From NCBI GenBank assembly GCA_949825045.1, contig OX463829.1:6882001-6946000 (forward strand): a stretch of 64,000 nt of DNA, given 5' to 3'. The position numbers and the translations under genes were made by a program. The stretch's first letter is position 1; each line of letters opens with the position of its first letter. The notes beneath the pieces were generated by a model. That model saw only the letters and a program-made list of their open reading frames with translations, made no database searches and was not told the origin of the DNA. This stretch comes from Argyresthia goedartella. Lineage: Eukaryota; Arthropoda; Insecta; Lepidoptera; Argyresthiidae. Below are positions 21,728 to 32,689 of this stretch, piece after piece.

Positions 21728-22870
21728 ATGCGTAGTTTTTCTGGAAAATCAAGTTAAAAATTGCAATAGATTTATTACCAAAACGTAAAAATCGACTTCT
21801 CTAAACGTCAAAAAGACCATACACAAGCTAAATTTGCACGTATTGTCAATAATATTGTTATTTTTACCGTGTGAAGGTAATCATTTTCTAAATGGCGTAC
21901 GTTGACATGACGCCATTATTCAGTAAAACGGTAGTTAGGTAGTGATTTCATTCTCTTTATTATTCAGTTCATTCCGTTTCTTAACGAGCTACGCAAATGT
22001 GCTCCCTTTTCCATCCATTTATTCAATTGATATAATTTCGACACGCAAATATCAGGCCAAAAATTGCGGTTACTTTATCCTTCGTGTTAGGTTGTCTCGG
22101 ACAAAGGATAGGTATATAATGTACAGCGATGAACTTGGAAAAAAATATGGGTTTACAACTTAGTCAGCGCGTGGGCCAGGCAATATTAAATAACTGTATG
22201 CCTGGCGCCACATATTCACAAATATTAAACAAAGTGTTGTCATCGCAGTTTTTAGAACCAACCACCCTAATTATTTTAATTGGTAGAAGGGAAAATGTAT
22301 CTAAAAACTAATTACTAAATACTTTTCTAAATTAAATTCTTTACAAAATGTAGATAGAATAATCTTGTTTGCGTTTCCCTTAAGCCAATCTTTGTCACAA
22401 CATGAAAATCATATAAGACATGATTATAATACATTTATACCCACACTGACATGTCGTCATACTGAAAAATTTCATTTCATAGACACCAATATTTGTATTG
22501 GAAAATATTTTTATTTGACTAAGGATAGGTATTACCTATCTAGGCTTTATATAAAACAGATAGCACAGTCACTATCTTAATTTATTTTGAACTCAGTCAA
22601 GTTTTTGACTAATGAAACGCCTGCTTCTATTGAGCAGTGTAATAATAATGACATGTACTCCTTGGAATCTGTTCCAAGCTCTTTAAATTAACCCATAGGA
22701 CATCAGAGAGTAACTCTGGCAGTAATATTAATATTTGTATAAATATACCTTCATCTTGCCCATTAAATCAAGTTACTAGTAATGAAAAATGTAAAAGTAA
22801 GAATATTTTAAACGTGGTTCATCAAAATATACAGGGCATGTTAAGCAAAGAACTGTAAATTGAGTTATTC

Positions 22871-25384
22871 GTGAACTGTAATAATATTGATATTTTATGT
22901 ATAACAGAGCACTTTTTAAAGAGTTATCAGTTCATGTTCAAATTTAATAACCACCACGTTGCTAGTTCGTTCAACAGAAAAATAGCTGATCGCGGTGGCT
23001 CCTTAATACTTGTAAATAATAAATCTTTATTTTTATGTCACAACATGAACTATCTGTTTTTGGAGCCTACTAGAATTACTGCAACATCTGCTACCTGCAT
23101 TGACAATATATTTACTAACATTACGCCCATTTTCAAATCGGTCATCAATAAATTAACTTCTGATCACTCTGGTCAGATAGGTATATTCAATATTAAAATA
23201 AAAAAGGACCAAAAAGAGGATATTACATGTGTGCCCGTTAGTGACACTCGGCTTGAACACTACAGGAATAATATTTTAGATAAACTATGGGAAATACCAT
23301 ACAGTGACGATCCAAATTTGTTGTACAACTCAGTATTTAACCTTGTCAAAAATGAATATGATACGGTATTTAAATCAAAAACTATAAAAGTTAATAACAA
23401 AGCTTTGTTTAGTGATTGGGCGACAGTTGGAATTCATAGGAGCAGACGAAGATTATATGAACTCTATGAAGAGAAATCATATAACAAAAATACGGCCTTT
23501 CAAGATTATGTTCGTAGTTATTCAAAAATGTTTAAACGCGTTTGTGCCGTAGCTAAATCTAATTTCATTAAAAACAAAATTGAATCTAGTAGCAATGTAA
23601 TGAAAACGACTTGGCAAATTATAAACAGAGAGACTGGAAAGGCCAAAGCTACACATAATAACTTCAAGCTTAAGATAGATAATCAATTGCTAAGTACAGA
23701 CCTAGAAGTAGCAAAAGCTTTCGAAAATTTCTTTACGGACATTCCAGTTTCAACAACCAAGTCTTTAAATTCATCTCCCGCTGCTGCTGAATCTATACTT
23801 AAACAAAACTTTGAGGAATGTAAAACAGATTTTAAATTTAGGCACGTAAATAATGAAGACATTGTAAAAGCGTTTAAATCCCTGGAAATGAAAAAGACAG
23901 CTGACGCCCATGGTCTATCAGTAAAAATTATTAGTTCCATTGTAGATTGTATTGCACCTCACCTTTGTTGTATATTTAATCAATGTATAGATAATGGTGT
24001 ATTTCCTGACTTGATGAAACTAAGTAAAGTTATACCTTTATTCAAAGCTGGTAGTACATCAGACCCCACCAATTTTAGACCCATATCGATACTACCAACG
24101 CTTAGCAAAATATTTGAAAAACTCATACTTAATCAATTGCAAAGTCATTTTTATCTCAATAATTTAATTCATATTGCTCAGTTTGGTTTCACAAAGGGTC
24201 GTTCAACAGCCGATGCTGGTGTTGAACTAATCGACAATATTTTTGATGCCTGGGAAGACGCAATGGATGCAATAGGTGTCTTCTGCGATCTATCCAAGGC
24301 TTTTGATTGCGTCCATCATGACACTCTTGTCAGGAAGTTACGCCATTATGGTGTAAAAGATCAGGCACTTGGCCTTCTGGAGTCATATCTAACAGATAGG
24401 GTTCAGATGGTCGATGTTAATGGGAAAAGATCACCTGGGTCTTCAATTAGTATGGGCGTACCGCAAGGTTCAATTCTTGGTCCTTTCTTGTTTTTAGTAT
24501 ATATTAATGATTTACCTTACCTTGTTAAAGCAAAACATGGGTTAGTATTGTTTGCCGATGATACTTCTTTGATATTTAAAGTTAAAAGACAGCAATCAAA
24601 TTATGACGAGGTAAACAATGCTATCTCTAGTATAGTGAACTGGTTTACTGTTAACAATTTATTACTTAATGAAAAGAAAACTAAATGTATTAAATTCGTG
24701 TTACCCAATGTGAACCCGGTAACTACAGACATATTTATAAAAGGACAGAGATTGGACCTTGTGCAGTCGACTGTCTTTTTGGGCATTACTTTAGACGCCA
24801 AACTACAATGGGATCCTCATATAAATAAATTGTCGAACAGACTGAGATCAGCAGCGTTCGCAGTTAAAAAAATTAGAGCTCTTACCGACGTAGACACCGC
24901 TAGACTAGTCTACTTTAGTTACTTTCATAGTCTAATGACCTATGGTATTTTATTGTGGGGTCACGCTGCGAATGCTAATAGTATATTTATTCTGCAGAAA
25001 CGGGCTGTTCGTGCAATTTATAGATTAGGGCCTAGAGTGTCACTGAGGGAAAAGTTTAAAGAAATCAATATTCTGACATTTGTGTCTCAATATATCTATG
25101 ACAATCTTGTGTATGTAAAAAGAAATATAACTAATTTTCAGAAGTACAGTGATATACACAATTTTAATACTAGAAATAAAGACAAGTTGGTTGCTTATGT
25201 AAGCCGACTACATAAAATTAGTAATTCTTTAAAAGGCAATTGTATACGCTATAACAATAAGGTCCCTACTGATATTAAAAACTTACCTTTAGACAAGTTT
25301 AAAATAATAATAAAACAGAAATTGTATAAAAAAGGTTACTATAGGATATCTGATTACTTAGAGGACAGATGTCCATGGGAATAG
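22871..25384 (+). CDS. LINE copy 2 ORF2: truncated endonuclease plus complete reverse transcriptase
   Basis: Unbroken frame of 837 codons. The start is not natural: a TAA just upstream (about 22856) replaces a Leu seen in copy 1, and the endonuclease start (HQNIQGMLSKEL) lies before it. After CITEHFL and RGGSLILVNN, roughly 100 residues of endonuclease, including the GDLN catalytic block, are deleted in frame, and the reading resumes at LFLEPTRITATSATC. The reverse transcriptase is whole: FRPISILPTLSKIFEK, FCDLSKAFDCVHH, PQGSILGPFLFLVYINDL, catalytic FADDTSLIF, thumb, and C-terminus ending DYLEDRCPWE. It could make an RT but not the nick. Confidence 0.88.
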   Translation: MNCNNIDILCITEHFLKSYQFMFKFNNHHVASSFNRKIADRGGSLILVNNKSLFLCHNMNYLFLEPTRITATSATCIDNIFTNITPIFKSVINKLTSDHSGQIGIFNIKIKKDQKEDITCVPVSDTRLEHYRNNILDKLWEIPYSDDPNLLYNSVFNLVKNEYDTVFKSKTIKVNNKALFSDWATVGIHRSRRRLYELYEEKSYNKNTAFQDYVRSYSKMFKRVCAVAKSNFIKNKIESSSNVMKTTWQIINRETGKAKATHNNFKLKIDNQLLSTDLEVAKAFENFFTDIPVSTTKSLNSSPAAAESILKQNFEECKTDFKFRHVNNEDIVKAFKSLEMKKTADAHGLSVKIISSIVDCIAPHLCCIFNQCIDNGVFPDLMKLSKVIPLFKAGSTSDPTNFRPISILPTLSKIFEKLILNQLQSHFYLNNLIHIAQFGFTKGRSTADAGVELIDNIFDAWEDAMDAIGVFCDLSKAFDCVHHDTLVRKLRHYGVKDQALGLLESYLTDRVQMVDVNGKRSPGSSISMGVPQGSILGPFLFLVYINDLPYLVKAKHGLVLFADDTSLIFKVKRQQSNYDEVNNAISSIVNWFTVNNLLLNEKKTKCIKFVLPNVNPVTTDIFIKGQRLDLVQSTVFLGITLDAKLQWDPHINKLSNRLRSAAFAVKKIRALTDVDTARLVYFSYFHSLMTYGILLWGHAANANSIFILQKRAVRAIYRLGPRVSLREKFKEINILTFVSQYIYDNLVYVKRNITNFQKYSDIHNFNTRNKDKLVAYVSRLHKISNSLKGNCIRYNNKVPTDIKNLPLDKFKIIIKQKLYKKGYYRISDYLEDRCPWE

Positions 25385-25481
25385 ATTGTTTGAGTAACAG
25401 GCTGTTTCGATATATAATTAGCTTTCATTTTGTAATTTGACAATATTTTATTTAAAAAAGGAAACGCAAAAGATGCGACGA

Positions 25482-25515
25482 CTGTGGAGTTTCTTCGGTG
25501 AGCTCTTCTCCACAG
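25482..25515 (+). other. 3' UTR hairpin of LINE copy 2
   Basis: CTGTGGAG pairs with CTCCACAG (8 bp, 18-base loop). Overall span is 34 bases, identical to copies 1 and 3, although the stem is one pair shorter on both sides. Confidence 0.75.
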
Positions 25516-25671
25516 ATTCCGCCATTGTGTTAGTGAACTCACCCAAAAAAATGTAATGACGGATCTAAGTGATGTAACAACATCCTATGGAAATAAATGA
25601 TTTTTGATTTTGATTTTTTGATTTTGAACATGTTAGAACAACAAATATATTTAAATCATAAACTTAAGTAC

Positions 25672-25930
25672 AGATGTAGTGAATAATCCTTTCCTATCGG
25701 CAAAACTCGGAACAACGATAACACCCGAATGGTGCCGATGTGTCTATGAATTACTGTATTATTAAATTACGTGTAGGTATCAAATAAATAGCATACTTTA
25801 TTTATCAATGTCAAATGTCAAATTGCCCGTTTGACGTACGTCTCGATGGGTGCTGAGTGCGAGTGAAGTAGTAAGACAAAAACGAACATTTCCGAGAAAA
25901 TACGAAAGGAAAGGATTATTCACTACATCT
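25672..25930. mobile_element. Young MITE with perfect terminal inverted repeats and GTAC flanks
   Basis: A perfect 28-base inverted repeat pairs 25668-25695 with 25907-25934. If the outer GTAC on each side is a 4-base target duplication, the element is 259 bp with TIR AGATGTAGTGAATAATCC plus TTTCCT. It sits at the right end of repeat R, whose other copy continues from AAGTAC without the element. No coding capacity. Confidence 0.65.
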
Positions 25931-26027
25931 GTACACATACTTACATATTTAGTTCGAAAAAATAACCTCAAAATTTTTCAAAATTAAATATATTTTTTTG
26001 ACGAAAACTATCAATTTTCTCGCAAAA

Positions 26028-26130
26028 TGAAAACACCTTGGTAAGAAAAGTGACTACCAGATATCGTTTGCACAACTCATTACAACGAAACGAAGATAGT
26101 ACTTGAGTAAAATTTTACCAAAATCGACTT
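26028..26130 (-). repeat. Right member of a distant inverted-repeat pair
   Basis: Inverse of 21616-21727 (AGAAAAGTGACTACCAG then TATCGTTTGCAC), with one about 10-base gap. No clear target duplication outside. Confidence 0.6.
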
Positions 26131-26429
26131 TCCATTATTTCCATTTCCATCCTACTTAACCCTACCAAGCAACGGGGAAAGTTTTTCACAGATTGTCTTA
26201 CCTAGTTTAAAAGGAATAAGATCTAATAGATATTTTCTTATTGTGAAAGGTTAGAGACGGCCCATTTCTACCAAATTATTATATACCGAAAATCAATGGG
26301 TTTCGAGTACCAAATTTAGGTATTTAAATACTTTTTTCCAAAATTTGTCATAAAGTTATTTATTGCGAAGAAACTAAATTTCTTTGGGTAACTCTTTGTC
26401 GTTTGATAGATGGAATAGCTCAAATTAAA

Positions 26430-27030
26430 AACCAGCTAAGTGGGATTCGGACCCACAAATGAAGGGTTCCATACCATCGTCCAAGAATAAACGCAAAAGA
26501 TTTCTCCTTTTTCTCTGTCCTCAACTTGATACAATTCGATCTCCAACCATGTATTCCATGTTTCCCAGGCTTCAACCAGAACCGACCTCCTTCATGTGTG
26601 CGTTGGTCACCCGCAACGCCATCGGGGTTTCCTCTCCAGGATAGGCTCACTGCATCAAAATTAAGAGTGTTTTTTTTTTAAGTTTAATAAGCTATTCCAC
26701 AGAATTATCGATGTATGAGGTATCAAACGAAAGTCAAAGAGTTACCGAAAGTAGTTGAGTTTTTTCGTAATTAATAATAACCGCGAAATCTACGATCATA
26801 TTTGAATCATGTTATGGTTTTTATGTCGCGGGTGGTGTCAAAACACGTCTCTTCTATGGGGACCCACTTTAATTTAAAAAATCTCGTGTAGTTCATTATT
26901 TGATGCTGTAGCAGACAACAGAAATACAAATTTTGTGAAAATTTCAACTCTCTGCCTAATACGGTTCATATGAGATACAGCCCGCTGACGGAGTGGAGGC
27001 ACCCTTCGGGTACGGAACCCTTAACGTTAA
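26430..27030 (+). repeat. Lepidopteran dispersed repeat (GGCCAAGTG family), copy b, interrupted
   Basis: Starts with a degenerate form (GGATTCGGACCCAC, GAAGGGTTCCATACC) and ends CCTTCGGGTACGGAACCC. Bases 26480-26645 are unlike other copies and may be a separate insertion of unknown origin. Confidence 0.55.
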
Positions 27031-27715
27031 AAACCGAAATTCTCGCAACCCATTAAATTTCGGCAAGGGTATAATAGGGTTTTTGCTGGAAATGGGCTCT
27101 ACTCTATTTTAACCCCTTACGATCGCCTGTAGTTAGCGGCCGATTCCAATACGATTTCAATCAAATCTACCTATCTAGTTACCTACAAATTGTAACCCTG
27201 TTTTGTTTTGAGTGAAGCTTGGTCTAATATCGGTGAATATACCGAATAGTTCCCCAACCAACACCCAAAGTTCCCCCCCTCCCATGTTACCCTGATTATT
27301 ATTCGGGTGTTGGTTGGTTTACTACTTGGGTGGGAGTAACTCCTAGCAGAAAAAGAATAAAATTCGGTGGAGAAGATTTATTTTTCCTACAACTAAAATA
27401 AGGGGGCTCTAAAACTACTAAAACGGTTCTATAAATAATAGACCTAGACTCTAGACTTAGATCTAAAATATTATTTTTCCTCGACGATACTCGGACAATC
27501 AACAAACTTTACAGTAAGTCGTTAAATTGTATTTCACTAATGCTGCAGCGAAGTTGATCACCAACGGTGAAACGATTCAAAGGGGCAGTAGACCTCATCA
27601 TCAACTGTGAAATGATAGGTATATAATAGCGACGGCGAACTATTTCAAGCGCTATACGTGAGATTTTCGATTTCAGGTAGTCTCTTCATTCTTCATTCCT
27701 CTTCATTCTATAGTT
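27031..27715. other. Non-coding DNA
   Basis: C-rich stretch at about 27250-27290, otherwise AT-rich. No gene, TIR or tRNA-like motif recognised. Confidence 0.4.
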
Positions 27716-27764
27716 AGCCTCGTTGACCCTGACGAGCCACCGTTACAAACTCGTGTCGTAGATG

Positions 27765-27985
27765 CTTCTAAAACATAAACATTTAAACATTTACATTGCT
27801 TCTAGCCCCACACTAGAATACACTGTGCCGTGGGAACCACAAATGTCGCTGTTTATGGTTCCCACGCATATAAACATCCAAGACCTGGGTTATTTTTTCA
27901 ATTTTTTTCTTTACCCCCACGGGGGTCGAACCCTGGTCCAATCGCATGGTAGGCAGAGCCAGAACCGCTGCGCCACAAAGGTCGT
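27765..27985 (-). repeat. tRNA-derived SINE, antisense copy
   Basis: The minus strand carries a tRNA-like head: B-box GGTTCGACCCC-type word (seen as GGGGGTCGAACCC on plus) and a degenerate A-box near 'gcatggtaggcagagcc'. Body shares CTAGCCCCACACTAG with the SINE at 44605-44860. Confidence 0.55.
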
Positions 27986-28231
27986 TCTATACGCACACTA
28001 TTGTTCAAAAGTGGCAAGTGCAGCTCTTGCTATGATGAATAGGTTATGGGCAAACGTCTCGCCAGGACTAATCCTCACCCGTTCAGTCATTGCATAGTTC
28101 CTGGTGTTGGTCTGCTTGGCTTCTTCAGGAGCAGGAGATCACGATCTTGGTCGGAAAAAAATAGATGGTTTTGCCCTACTGACGGTCGATAGACCAAAAT
28201 AATGATAGATTGGAAGTGACTCATGTACAAG

Positions 28232-28590
28232 TAGGGTTACCATATGGAAAAATGAAAATTCCGGAGATTAGGTCTGATTTGTATTGGAAATTCCTGAGAT
28301 TTAGTCGTAATTTCAATTAAAACGTAATGGAACTCTAAAACCTATATGTATTTACAGTAAAAAGTCACAATTTGAAAAAAATATGTAAAATAATAATAAT
28401 GTAATTTGTGATTTTAGTTATGCTGTTTGATCTCTTAGTTACTGGAGAGTTTACACGAACGATATTGACGATTTGCTCGGTTTTATTGAAAATGCCTGAA
28501 TTCCGGAGATTTTACGACAATTCCGGAGTTCCGGAGATTGGTCTGTAAGTCCGGAGATCTCAGGACAATTCCGGAGATATGGTAACCCTA
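28232..28590. mobile_element. hAT-type MITE, 359 bp, perfect 8-bp target duplication
   Basis: Ends TAGGGTTACCATAT and inverse, flanked by identical TGTACAAG at 28224-28231 and 28591-28598. Eight-base duplications fit hAT. The right part has several copies of the word TTCCGGAGAT. No coding capacity. Confidence 0.85.
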
Positions 28591-28599
28591 TGTACAAGT

Positions 28600-29189
28600 G
28601 ACTATAACATATTAGATCCGTAATGGGTGAGGCTAAATAGTAATATTTATAAATAAATAGCGGCAAAGATCAACCGAATTGAATATTGTGAACGATCGGG
28701 TGCAATGTAAGTAAATGATTATCCTCAATGCGGATAAACTTCATTCAAATATTATTTATTTATTTCAGATTTATTTAGGTAGGTACAACCGTAAACTTTT
28801 TTAAACTTGCAATTAATTCTTTCGATTCGCAGCGAAGATTTAAATCAACAAAAGTTACATAGGAGTGTAGGTATTCATGCAACAATACGATTAATTTGCT
28901 TTCCCAAGCGGCAAGGCTCCCTTTTGCAAATGATTTCGAAAGTCAAAAATGTTTCCCTAGAAGGCAAGACCGGTCGTCTTCCCTAAATGGAGGTAGGTAC
29001 GGATCGTGAGCTTAAAATCTTGAAGCCGAAATTGCGTATCGTAATGTGAATATGTTATACCTACAGAGCATTGAATATTGTTGAGATAACTGTGGTTATA
29101 CCTCTGTAGTGTCCTGTGCTGTTTCGACAATATTGTTTATGCTTATTATACCATGCTAGCGAGCGTGCTATCCAGTCAGTCGCACGGAC
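28600..29189. other. Non-coding DNA
   Basis: No gene or repeat recognised. Confidence 0.35.
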
Positions 29190-29359
29190 GTAGAGCCCAC
29201 AATTAAAACATTACACATTAAACATTTACATACAGGCACAGTAAACATTACAGCGACGTCACATCACACAGATATAAGCATCGAAGAAGATTGTTTTCTT
29301 TATCCCCAGCCGGAGATCGAACCCGTGACCTCTCGCATGGTAGAGCCACAACCGCAGCG
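29190..29359 (-). repeat. tRNA-derived SINE fragment, antisense
   Basis: Plus strand reads CCGGAGATCGAACCCG and GCATGGTAGAGCCACAACC, the inverted tRNA-like B-box and A-box region, matching the SINE at 27765-27985. Confidence 0.5.

Positions 29360-29414
<55 letters not shown>
29360..29414. repeat. (CA)n microsatellite
   Basis: About 27 uninterrupted CA units directly after the SINE head. Confidence 0.97.
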
Positions 29415-29416
<2 letters not shown>

Positions 29417-29899
29417 AACTTGTCTTACGTGATTTATGTTGAATTAATTAACATATTGATGAACTGGGTACTAAAAGAGACAGTGAGCGCCGGTTTCTGA
29501 ATTGAGAAATTCACTAAGATTTATTTTTGAGACATTTACTGACACAGAATGATACTTAGGTATTTAAATAGTGAAATTCTCAGTTCAGAAATCGGGGTCA
29601 CAGTGTATATCATTTATATCACCCTAAACCTCCATCACCTACCTACCTACCTGCCTCTAAAGTATAGGTAGGAAGGAACAGTCATGATGAGGTCCACTAC
29701 CCTAATGCAGAACGAATTTCGTCCGGGATATTTGCCTTTTGGCATATGGAGCAGCAGAGGCACGGTTTAGTCCGACACACAAAATAGCAATTGTTTTAAT
29801 TATTTAATTATTTATCAACTTTCCTCTTAATTAATACAAAAACATTGGATCTACATGAAATGGTCTGGGACTATACCATGTCCAGAAGGGGATATTATA

Positions 29900-30015
29900 A
29901 GAGATGAAACCGATATCCAGAATGTATCTGGTATCCGGTATCCGGCATCTATCCGGTATCCAGCGTCTTTCCTGTATCCGGCACATCCGGTATAAATCTA
30001 CTACCCGGCCAGCCG
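29900..30015. repeat. TATCCGG-rich repeat, likely remnant of a hAT-type MITE
   Basis: Irregular tandem copies of TATCCGG in 110 bases, preceded by AGAGATGAAACCGATATCC. The same GAGATGAAAC end, inverted, borders a similar block at 35985-36075. Confidence 0.5.
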
Positions 30016-30054
30016 GATATGAAATGAGCCCCCTGTCACGCCTTTTCCTCATAC

Positions 30055-30310
30055 CGGTTAGCAGAGGCACAATTGTGCCCACGTTCAGCCAGTTATTCAA
30101 TACTCCATTTTGCGTGAAATAGCCCCCTTTCACGCCCATCGCCGCAGCTATGGAGTAATAAAGGTTTCCTCACGATGTTTACTATCACCGTTAGAAAGTC
30201 CGGGAATGTACTTAAGATAAATTAATTATCTCATTGGTACATAGTCAGGAATCGAACCTGCGTCTCCTGTGTGAGAAGTAAGCGTGAAACCTGTTTAGAA
30301 CCAAACGGGC
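30055..30310 (-). repeat. SINE family 1, antisense copy (uninterrupted)
   Basis: Plus strand reads GCAGAGGCACAATTGTGCCC, then CAATACTCCATTTTGCGTG, CCTCACGATGTTT and GGAATCGAACCTGCG, the inverted tRNA-like head. This copy shows the unbroken sequence that is split at 39.8-40.4 kb. The loss of one segment relative to 43905-44205 suggests subfamilies. Confidence 0.6.
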
Positions 30311-30799
30311 CTATTTGCGGTTTCGTCACGATTACTGTAAATCGAAACATACCCTACGTTTTGGACTACGATAGACTGAAATGTCACTTGGACAGAATTA
30401 TTTTATAACCTTTTGAACTAGGCCTCGTGCGGGAACACGATGTAATTCTTCCTTCGTTTATAAGCCGATAGCTGGATTGGGATGCCGCCATCCAACCGCG
30501 AGTTTTATTTCCTGTAAGTGAGCACTGCGGATAGGCCGAAGTGCAATTGAACAATATTTCGGGACTAGTCAAAAGGTTTCCACTCCTCGTGTATTGAAGG
30601 GCTGAGCGCCCACTGAGTTGTTTCTCGTGGTTACTGGCGTGAAGTGTAGCGTGAGAATAATGTGTTTCGCGGGGCAACAGCCACGCGTAAGTAGAATTAA
30701 GTGGAACAGCGTGTCGTGCATTAGACCACGGAGCTCTTATTTTATTAATATATTATATGCGTGCGTTATAAGCTCACGATGCGTACAGGATGCGGGAGG
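30311..30799. other. Region before LINE D
   Basis: A 97-codon minus-strand frame (30384-30677) has no recognised domain. It may belong to the 5' region of LINE D or to another repeat. Confidence 0.3.
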
Positions 30800-31439
30800 G
30801 ACGTTGTCAGCATTGGTCTGCAATCCGTCTAAGAGAAGGTAAACTCTGAAATCAAACCCGGTGAGGTGGGCATCGTCATCATTCTACTGCAGTCCATCTA
30901 GTAGAAGGAAAACTACGAAAATAAACCCGGAGCTGGTGGCTCCGTTAGGCGTAAATATGCAATGAAAGGATGCAATCCGATCACGGTAGTCATCTGCAGC
31001 CGAACTGGTGACTTCGCACGTATTGGCGTGCCATTCCTGCGGGTCAAGCTGCGGGGGAGGTCGAAAGGGTGGTGCAAGTATTGGGCAACCTAGTGTCGTC
31101 AAACATCGTCCCAGGCGACGCAGCATCTGTAGAGAGGACACTCCACCCACGTCGTTCTGCGGCAGTTACCGGTTAAAAGTCTGCGCGCGTGGGCGTAAGC
31201 GTGGAAACCAGGGGCCACTCTAGACAGCAGCAGAGTCCATGGTAGGCTCACTGATCAGTTCCCGCCCGCTTCTAACTGCCCACGGTCAATAAAGTACTGA
31301 TCCGCCCCGGGTTCGTTAGTTGTTGTGGAACCTTTGTTGGGAACTCAGGGTCTATCCCGGAAAATCCCGGCTGCTCTGATCTACACTAGCGACAAAACAG
31401 TGATTAAGCTAGCGTTTCCATGCCCTTTGGTCTTGGAAT

Positions 31440-32250
31440 GTCCGTATTATGAGGAAAGATCTCCCGGACAGCTCGGAGACTTCAGAGTACGCACAAGATC
31501 TGCGAAAAACGGCTGTTATTTATCTTGAACTAGCACGCCTCAATTTATCAATTGCGACACTCAAGAAGAAATCAGGTTACCAGATGAAGGCTCATTGCAT
31601 GAATAGAATTACACTTTTTTTGGAAGAGCAAGTGTTTAAATGAACACCGAGAGTATGGTATGGGCTTTGCTGTTCATAGTTCACTGTTGTAAGCCATAGA
31701 AAATCCCCGAGGCATAACTGAGCGTATGATGGTTCTGCGCCTCATACTCAATCCGGATTTGACTAATATCTGCCTACACTCTCACACTGTAGATCATGAT
31801 AAACTCTGTAGTGTTTCTGCCAGTATACCGGCCGGACAACAACGCCTGACCAGACTGCCTAGGTCATCACGGAGTAAGAAATCTGAACGAAAATGGCCAA
31901 CGCTTATAAGAGTTCTACACTAAGTTTCAGCTGTGTGTTACCAACACTTATTGCAAATTGATGCATAAAGTCTCTTGGAAACATCCCCGGTCTGGGCACT
32001 GGCATCAGCTGGACCTTGCCTTATCCAAAAGGAATCATTTAAAATGCGATACTGACCACTCCTTGGTAGTTTGCAAACTATCGCCTAAGAAGATCCATTC
32101 CTCCAAAACTCCTGGTAGAAAGTTACTGGATGTACCTAAGACCAGGAATTCCGAGCTTGTGGATGCTTTTACTACTTTAGTGAAGCGGAACATAGCTGGC
32201 TGGGACGTGGAGGTACCCGTAGAATGGAAAACCAGTAAATATCGATAATC
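31440..32250 (+). pseudogene. LINE D endonuclease remnant
   Basis: Readings include TAVIYLELARLNLSIATL, the FFWKSK..EHREYGMGFAVHS-like stretch in another frame, ERMMVLRLIL, and WKHPRSGHWHQLDLAL with TDHSLV (final Asp-His of the endonuclease). Four or more frame changes. Confidence 0.65.
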
Positions 32251-32689
32251 AGCTGGTTAGGTTTTCTGGTATAACCAGATGAAATCACCGGACTGGTTTA
32301 CCAAAAAAATTGATAAGATTTAGCCTCTTATTAACAAGAAGCGACAAGCTGCAAATAACTATAGCCTTGACCCCTGCAAAGTCATTCGCTCCACACTCTG
32401 CGCAGCAAAAGCATCCCTTCAGCGAACTTGCCGCCAGCTCGCTAATGCTTATTGGATGGAACTGTGCATGAGTAGTCAGGATTGTGTGGACATGGGCAAC
32501 TTTCGCGGTGTCTCCAAAAGAAGATGGCTCCTCCAAAGAAGGCTGTTGGATCAGTCATCTCCGACAGTAGCCGACAGCTCAATCGGTGGGTAGAGAATTG
32601 TAACGGGCAATATTCTCGAACAGCTGAGATCAGTTTGATGGCCCTGGATTTCATTCCGAAGCTATCATCTGTGACTGAGCTCGACGATC

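Larger units (their letters stand above)
22095..25626 (+). mobile_element. LINE copy 2 (jockey/CR1 superfamily), 5'-truncated, 3532 bp
   Basis: Limits come from the empty site in repeat R. Contents: ORF1 C-terminus with two SGNH-like blocks (22129-22310 and 22440-22580, with stops), ORF2 (to 25384), a 3' hairpin and a TGATTTT-type tail (about 25600-25626). No target duplication longer than a few bases. Confidence 0.85.
22043..25670 (+). repeat. Dispersed repeat R, split by LINE copy 2
   Basis: Left half 22043-22094 (CAAATATCAGGCCAAAA ... GTGTTAGGTTG) and right half 25627-25670 (AACATGTTAGAACAAC ... AAACTTAAGTAC). The unsplit copy at 55608-55745 reads GTTAGGTTG directly into AACATGT, giving the empty site. 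Other copies: 11262-11345 and 37070-37235 (minus). Confidence 0.75.

Noticed and set aside
26420..26650. Minus-strand 76-codon frame within a lepidopteran repeat
   Set aside because: No recognisable motif; it lies in an interrupted repeat, so coding is unsupported.
29291..29500. Frame containing a His-Thr repeat
   Set aside because: Produced by the (CA)n microsatellite and a SINE head.
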